A stretch of DNA of 16,269 bases from an uncultured Eubacteriales bacterium (GTDB taxonomy: Bacteria; Bacillota; Clostridia; Oscillospirales; Acutalibacteraceae), in contig CAQBRY010000038.1 of NCBI GenBank assembly GCA_948762645.1, forward strand, positions 1-16,269, given 5' to 3'. The notes below the pieces were generated by a model. That model made no database searches and was not told where the DNA came from. It was given only the letters and a program-made list of their open reading frames with translations. Positions 15,625 through 16,269 of the stretch are shown here, piece after piece. A program made the translations under genes and the position numbers. The stretch's first letter is position 1, and each line of letters begins with the position of its first letter.

Positions 15625-16269
15625 CTAAATAAATAATTTTTTTATTCTTTGTACTGCTTCAATAGTTTTACCTCTGCTACCAAATGACGTAATTCTAAAA
15701 AATCCTTCTCCATTTTTACCAAATCCAGCACCCGGAGTTCCTACTACATTAGCTTCTTTAAGTAAATAATCAAACATCTCCCATGAGTCCATTCCATCTG
15801 GACACTTAAACCATATATATGGAGAATGTTTACCTCCCGTAAACCAAAGCCCTATAGACTCAATTCCAGACCTTATTATATTGGCATTTTCCTTATAGTA
15901 AGAAATATTTTCGTTTATTTGTTTACTTCCTTTATCTGAAAACGTGGCCTGTGCTCCCTTTTGTACAATATAAGACACTCCATTAAATTTTGTTGACTGC
16001 CTTCTAAACCAAAGTTCATTTATACTTATATTACTTCTCTTTAATTCTTTAGGTATTACAGTATACCCGCATCTAACACCGGTAAATCCGGCTCTTTTGG
16101 AAAGAGAACAAAATTCTATCGCACATTCTTTAGCACCTGCAATTTGATAAATACTGTGGGGCAAATCGTCTCCATCTATAAAAGCTTCGTATGCACTATC
16201 ATAAAAAATTACAGCATTATTATCTATAGCATAATCTACCCATTTTTTTAGTCCCGACTTATCATATAC
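15625..16269 (-). CDS. dapL: LL-diaminopimelate aminotransferase (C-terminal part; 5' end outside the window)
   Basis: 214 codons visible, open to the right edge. Class I/II PLP aminotransferase that converts tetrahydrodipicolinate directly to LL-diaminopimelate, using glutamate, for peptidoglycan and lysine. The PLP lysine lies in SLSKRAGFTG (codon 16098-16096). The family's signature blocks FYDSAYEAFI, PHSIYQIAGAKECAIEF and RCGYTVIPKEL are present, and the glycine-rich GTPGAGFG is near the end. These favour DapL over other aminotransferases. An internal ATG (16164) is not the real start, since conserved sequence continues upstream. It ends 9 bp before recA and appears to be in the same transcript. 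Confidence 0.9.
   Translation of the reverse strand, partial: VYDKSGLKKWVDYAIDNNAVIFYDSAYEAFIDGDDLPHSIYQIAGAKECAIEFCSLSKRAGFTGVRCGYTVIPKELKRSNISINELWFRRQSTKFNGVSYIVQKGAQATFSDKGSKQINENISYYKENANIIRSGIESIGLWFTGGKHSPYIWFKCPDGMDSWEMFDYLLKEANVVGTPGAGFGKNGEGFFRITSFGSRGKTIEAVQRIKKLFI

Overview
This is an AT-rich window from what looks like a low-GC Gram-positive anaerobe of the class Clostridia (Bacillota). The evidence is the family signatures: a four-domain clostridial S1 protein beside cmk-plsC, a DapL-type LL-diaminopimelate aminotransferase, a recA-recX pair, good Shine-Dalgarno sites and frequent GTG/TTG starts. I cannot name a genus from sequence alone.

Layout. Positions 1-1122 are the decayed edge of an integrated element. 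They hold a 5'-truncated GH25 lysozyme fragment on the minus strand, and head-to-head with it a tyrosine integrase that has lost its N-terminus and is broken by two frameshifts. The integrase lies against the 3' end of a minus-strand tRNA-Leu(UAA) gene (1173-1259), which has a strong promoter and terminator of its own. Everything to the right is on the minus strand. In transcription order (right to left) it reads: dapL (partial), recA, recX, rimO, pgsA, cysS, a hairpin, an unrecognised ORF with an in-frame TAG, potA, potB, potC, potD, thrS, a terminator-like hairpin, cmk, plsC, a hairpin, a promoter, rpsA, tRNA-Leu, a terminator.

How the genes work together. dapL makes LL-diaminopimelate for peptidoglycan and lysine. 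recA and recX form a recombination/SOS pair. rimO, cysS, thrS, rpsA and the tRNA serve translation. pgsA and plsC serve phospholipid synthesis, and cmk serves nucleotide supply. potABCD is a complete spermidine/putrescine-type ABC importer. Spacing from dapL to cysS is 0-40 bp with no terminator seen, so these genes are probably co-transcribed.

Most of the window is ordinary core genome, and I see no convincing undescribed system. The points worth a second look are: the junction of two truncated divergent genes at the left edge; the TAG-interrupted ORF before potA; a PotD that lacks a lipobox and has a C-terminal membrane anchor; the absence of ispH between plsC and rpsA; a hairpin that leaves no promoter room before cmk; and a dyad overlapping the tRNA-Leu -10 box.
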